Shown here one piece after another: positions 44,401 through 64,000 of a stretch of DNA of 64,000 bases (its first letter is position 1; each line of letters opens with the position of its first letter). Source of the stretch: Chrysaora quinquecirrha (lineage: Eukaryota; Cnidaria; Scyphozoa; Semaeostomeae; Pelagiidae); assembly GCA_014526335.1 (NCBI GenBank), contig JACTAT010000029.1, positions 1,727,372 through 1,791,371 of the forward strand. Reading direction: 5' to 3'. Under the pieces are notes generated by a model. The model was given only the letters and a program-made list of their open reading frames with translations. It did no database searches and was not told the origin of the DNA. Position numbers and translations under genes: made by a program.

Positions 44401-45512
44401 ATATTCCGTTTATCGTAATAATACTGTTCTCTCATTCAAAGGTAATCTGTCTTCCAGTTCGATCTACTACAATGAAGCCAGAAGTAGGTTCTGTAAGGTT
44501 TCTTTGGATTAGCGCCCATCTTTGAATAGGCACCTCTCGTGGCTAAGCGCCCCCATTTAGATGTGACATTTCAAAAAAACGTACCGGCCGCTTATTAACA
44601 GGCATAGAATAATCAAATAATCATAACGTAAATGAGATCATCAGCCATTTTCAAAATGCGATGAATTGCAAAAGTCTTGATTAAGATTCCTTAAGTTATT
44701 CCCCACCAATAAGCAGAAACCGATATTAAACGCCTTATTGTCCTTATTACATCGCAAACGTCAAAATGAAACATATTGTTGCAGAATGAAGTAAGTCCAT
44801 CTACTAGGCCAGTTCATTCCCTCCAGTATTATAAAGCGAATATGTTGTTGCTTTACAGATATTATTATTTTTGCGATACTTAACACTGAGTACGCTTCAT
44901 TATACACTCACTTCACTCTCCAAAACTATAATTAACAATATTGGCCTAACTGATACAAATATTACATAAAACCACATCAGACTCTTAGTTCTTGGAAAGC
45001 TTAACAAAATTAAACATTTCAACCCATTCAATGTTAAGAGTTGGTAACAGGCCTTTTGCACTTGCATTCATTATTTTTACTGAAATTTTTTAATATTTAA
45101 TGGAATGAAATCAGGTCTAATGCAATTTGCTATTATTACTATTTAACTTTATAAATTTTTCTATTTTTTATGTACGACACCTTGAATATTCACTAGCAAA
45201 AGAAACATGATGTCCTTTGTTTCACTCGATCGCTTTTTGAAATTTCTGCAGAATTTTTGTCGAAAAATGCAAATGTGAGGGATGCGGAATTCGTATGGTT
45301 CGGTGGGTCACGCCGGGACAGGGAGACTAGTTATAAGTGATGAGCATTTGAGTAGATAACCTTTACATTCGACTGCATTACACGCTTTTTAAGCTCATAA
45401 GAACCCAGATTAGAGGTTCGACTTTGACAAACTAACGAACGAAAGCACATGGGTATGGTTACAAGAAGACTAATCTGGGTAATGTATGTGCAGTTTATTT
45501 GAGATTGCGCAG

Positions 45513-45640
45513 TACGGTGGAGGAAATTCAAAACGGTGGAGGGATATCATCAGTACGGTGGAGGCATATCATCAGCACAATGAAGGATGTTCAGTAATGT
45601 GGAGGGATATCATCAGTATAGTGGAGGGATATCATCAGTA
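45513..45640. repeat. Short tandem array
   Basis: Five or so imperfect units of about 21-25 bp built on cagtacggtggagg(g/c)atatcat. Confidence 0.6.
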
Positions 45641-46312
45641 CATCCTCGTATTAAATATTGAATATTAATGGCGATGGTCATTATGAGCTAGGGAAGAAGT
45701 ATTTGATATTTTCATAAGCACAAGTCTACTTGATGAGCGGCAGCGGCTGGTGCTGACTTCAAAAGCGTAACAGTTACCCTGTGCACTATTTCGTCAACCA
45801 CAAACGGTTGATGTGACCATGTAAAGGAAGTAAAGTGTTGATAATAAAGTGTTGGTAAAATGAAATCTAGGGCCCCGTCCCTTATTTTGGAGCCCTCGGG
45901 GCCCTCGGGGCCCCCTCAATTTTCTAGTGATATTTCATTTCAAGGACTCAAACAATTAACTGAAGGAAATTTTCATTGTAAAATTGTGCGGAAAGGCCTA
46001 TGTAGAAGTAGAAGTAACAGGAAAGAACACTTTTTATAAGAAACGTTCTAAAAGAAACTTGATCTACAATCTTGGACAAAATATTTGGAACAAGGCATTT
46101 TTTCCAAGGAATATGGCCTATTCGATTAATTTTCTACTTCCATAACTCCAATTCTTCCCCCTTTTAACCCCAAAGCAATGTTGGTAGTAGAGCAAGGCAC
46201 CTTTTGTTCGAAACAACATTGTAACGGGGGACAAGGGGGAATCGATAGATATTCTTCTTCTTCTTCTACTTCTTCTACATGTACGTTTTACATTAAAACT
46301 TCATGTTCCTTA

Positions 46313-46678
46313 CTACCTCTCTCCACTTTTTCTATCCGCACAAACTTGTTTCAGGTCTTCTATCATAACTGGAATGTTCTCACAGCTTATGTTAGCATCG
46401 TTGTTTAAGAGGAGATGTCTGACGTAGTTTAACCATGTTTCTTTTGGTCTTCCAGGTGGACGTTTACATGGCTCCAAGAAAGCGCCTAGTGCTCTTCTAG
46501 CAGGTGTTGTTGCTTCAAGACGTAGTAAATGTCCTAGCCAGTTCAAGGCTCGTCCTTTTACTATGATACTCCATGGTTTTTGTTTTGTTTTCTCATATAG
46601 TTTGTCATTGCTGATGATTTTTGGCCAATGGATTTTCAGTATACGTCTGAGGATTTTCAGTATCGATAGATGTAGCAA
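46313..46678 (-). mobile_element. 3' tail of a non-LTR retrotransposon reverse transcriptase
   Basis: The - strand frame reads ILKIHWPKIISNDKLYEKTK, then WLGHLLRLEATTPARRALGA, then KRPPGRPKETWLNYVRHLLL. This is the conserved C-terminal region after the reverse transcriptase domain in LINE polyproteins (RLxWxGHxxRL ... RPxGRPxxTW). The catalytic domain is absent, so it is a truncated relic. Confidence 0.85.
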
Positions 46679-48300
46679 AACTATTTAGGCCGTTCAATAT
46701 ATTTTGTCCAACATTGTAGACTCTCCATTGATAAACGAGGGTTATTTTACTCTTTAAGAAAGTGCAAGAGATTCCTGTTGAAACAAAAGGATTTCCAAGA
46801 GATTTCTGGAAATTAATGCTATTTACAGCGGGGTGTATGAGATTCCCACTTAGTAAATTGCCCCTTGATATTCAAACTCCGTTTCTTACTGGAAAAAGGC
46901 GAAGCAACTCATTCCAAAATACACGTATAAGATACTTAGAAATTGATCCAGTACTGAATGTTTCTTAAAATTTCAGACTTTGAGTATTAAAAGTTTCTTA
47001 AGAACTTCTTGAATATCCATATTGAAAAAAGTTATTCCATCTGAATGACATATGGCCGTTCTACAAGATCTATGGCATAAAGATTTTGAGGTCTTGACAT
47101 AATATAAGTGTAGGGGGCTCCGAGAGCCCCATAAAGGCCCGGAGGGCTGGGGTCGCGAATTTAATACGCCCGGTGTAAAAGCTTCAAAAACAGATTTTAT
47201 ATGATTTAGTTCGAGCTAAGTCAACTTCTTCTCAATCCATTTGTTTACTATTAGATCGCTCTGCCGTCTTAGAAATTCCATCTGGAGCAGAAACAATTCC
47301 CGAATACACTCTTTTCTTTTTATAAGAACCAGGAAATTTCGATTAAGGCTGGCTGTTCTTAAATTTTTGCCGTTCTTGAGCTTGAAATGTTCTTAATCTG
47401 TTCTTAATTCCTTGGTTATTTAGATATCTATATTTTCAATTAATGTCTAGGGTGGTACTAGGTTTGTGTGAAAATGCAGCATTCTTGTCTTTTCTTTCTT
47501 TGCTTGCTTTTTACGTTAAGTCTGACTGTCTTGCTTACATATTCAGCTGATATTCTTAGGGCTTTTGAAAAGGCCAGCCTCAGCTTGTTCTTATTTTGTT
47601 CTTAAAATCTGGGCAAAATCCAGGCTCGTGTTCTTATAAAATTGTTCTTATAAAAGAAAAAGAGTGTATGTCTTGAAATTCCTCGAATTAAAAATGCGAT
47701 AACAGCCAAACGGTACAAGACAGGAAAAACATTAGTTGCAGATTCAGAATCTGGAGGTTTAAATGAATCCAAGAATAAAATTCCTGACTGCAACTGCAAG
47801 AGTCCTTTGAAGAAAATAAATTCTAACAACATCCTTGTTGTTCTTCAAATAATGATTTCTAGGAAATAGCGATCAAAGAGGAACCTGTCCAGACGACTAT
47901 TGTCCCGGGGGTCACATGACTTATTGGCTGGCGGAGATGAGTTTGTGCTTCCAAGAATTTACAGACCGACTCACTCATATTGTAGACAGTCAGCCTATGT
48001 TACTGGATAATAAGAAGCGGAACATGAGAATAACAAGTACTCAGCGTCTATTCTTTATATTTCTTGAAATTACCGTACGTTTGTCTTCAACGTGATATGA
48101 ACAATATTCGGACTGAATTAAAGTGATTGTTTTTTGCTAATTTAGCTAGTTACTTAACCCCCGTACTATAGTTTTGCAAAAGCTCCTTTTTAAACGCAAT
48201 CTCGAGAATGAAAAGACAACATTGAAGAGCGTAACATGAAATTGCAGCATCAAAATTTGAATGAATAGTTTGTTGGTTAAGCCAAAAGCAACAAATTGCC

Positions 48301-63269
<14,969 letters not shown>

Positions 63270-63589
63270 GTTGGTATACGCTTGTGGATTACCTTTCAAC
63301 ACATTTTTCGAGGCTGTGAAGACGATACCTCTATGTAGAAAGCTGTACTGAATTCCGATTTATCGAGCTAGTGGTCTAGTGTCCAAGATGTGTAGATGTG
63401 GGGGCTCAGCTGGACAAAAAGTAGGTCATGCAAACAGAAAAGAGTATAAAGAATATTTGTTTTCTATGTTATTCACGTTGTGTTTCTTGATTTAATTGTG
63501 ATATTCTCTGTCAATTCACAGATACAAATGATTTGATAATCTAATGAATTTATTGATGGAATTGATCATCCATTTAATCTTTCATTAAT

Positions 63590-63830
63590 ATTTCATTCAT
63601 TCATTCATTCATTAGTTCCTTCATTCATTCTTTTATTCATTCTTCGTTTATTCATTCTTTCATTAATTCATTCTGCATTCACTCGTTCGTTTTCGTTTAT
63701 TCATTCATTCATTCAATCATTCGTCCACTTATTTAATCATTCATTCATTCATTCATTCATTCATTCATTTATTCATTCATTCATTCATTCATTCATTCAA
63801 TTTACTCATTTATTCTTCAATTCTTTCAAC
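63590..63830. repeat. (ATTC)n microsatellite
   Basis: Long run of attcattc with interruptions, downstream of MIB exon 9. Confidence 0.9.
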
Positions 63831-64000
63831 GTTAAGTGAATCAGAAAAAGACAAATATGCAAAGGCAACTAACACCCGAACAAACAAATGAAGCAGTAGC
63901 AAATTTCCAGTCAAGAATTTGAAGAAGTTGCTGCTTTTTTCTCTTCTGGCTTCATACCCCAGCCCCTGTAAATTAGGCTGAATGTATCACCAGTATTTTT

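Larger units (their letters stand above)
44420..48300. other. Intergenic region between gene E and MIB
   Basis: Repeat-rich: an 'aataagcgccc'-type fragment near 44515-44560, a short tandem array (45513-45640), a GC-rich palindromic patch (about 45868-45920), a LINE tail (46313-46678) and another GC-rich patch near 47110-47165. No gene is supported. Confidence 0.45.

Noticed and set aside
45401..45430. Possible tRNA T-arm (ggttcgac)
   Set aside because: No acceptor stem, D-arm or anticodon arm could be drawn around it.

Overview
The window is animal genomic DNA: AT-rich, with GT-AG introns from about 75 bp to several kb, decayed non-LTR retrotransposon tails, inverted-repeat elements and satellites. 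It holds six protein-coding genes. The best anchor is the 5' half of a Notch-pathway E3 ligase, mind bomb (MIB1-like), on the + strand from 48301 and running off the right edge. The dispersed repeats and the style of secreted low-complexity proteins suggest a cnidarian or another early-branching animal, but the sequence alone does not prove this.

The left two thirds (about 0.2-44.2 kb) is a cluster of five genes for secreted proteins, four on the - strand (called F, C, A and B here, from left to right) and one on the + strand (E). None has an assigned function that I can recognise. Each starts with a signal peptide, and each has a 3' splice site 1-30 nt before its ATG. Four of them (F, C, B, E) carry the same small module: the first ~30-40 residues of a fibrinogen-like domain (C-x-D-I ... 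SG-V/Y-Y-W ... x-x-C) on its own exon, always entered in phase 2 and left in phase 0. The rest of each protein is disordered and compositionally extreme: Lys-rich (A), Pro/Cys then Gly/Ser-rich (C), Asn/Ser/Gln-rich (B), and a ~1,900-residue Asn/Ser/Lys protein (E). B and E are divergently transcribed and have identical exon phases. I infer a locally duplicated extracellular matrix, skeletal, adhesive or capsule protein locus.

Seven reading-frame breaks occur in these five genes. All are repaired by adding one base, most of them at mononucleotide runs, and three are independently demanded by exon phase. This looks like homopolymer under-calling in the assembly. With those seven bases counted, every gene closes to a whole number of codons (F 183, C 495, A 357, B 797 and E about 1,919 residues).

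Intergenic and intronic DNA contains two LINE 3' tails (about 9.1 and 46.5 kb), TTAA-flanked piggyBac-like and TTA-flanked Harbinger-like non-autonomous elements, several foldback elements, a ~2.5-kb palindrome with GGGACC minisatellite arms in MIB intron 1, tandem arrays of ~178 and ~159 bp, and a rearranged inverted copy of the gene C promoter and start. No rRNA, tRNA, CRISPR or prokaryotic feature was seen. Letters A-F are working labels only.
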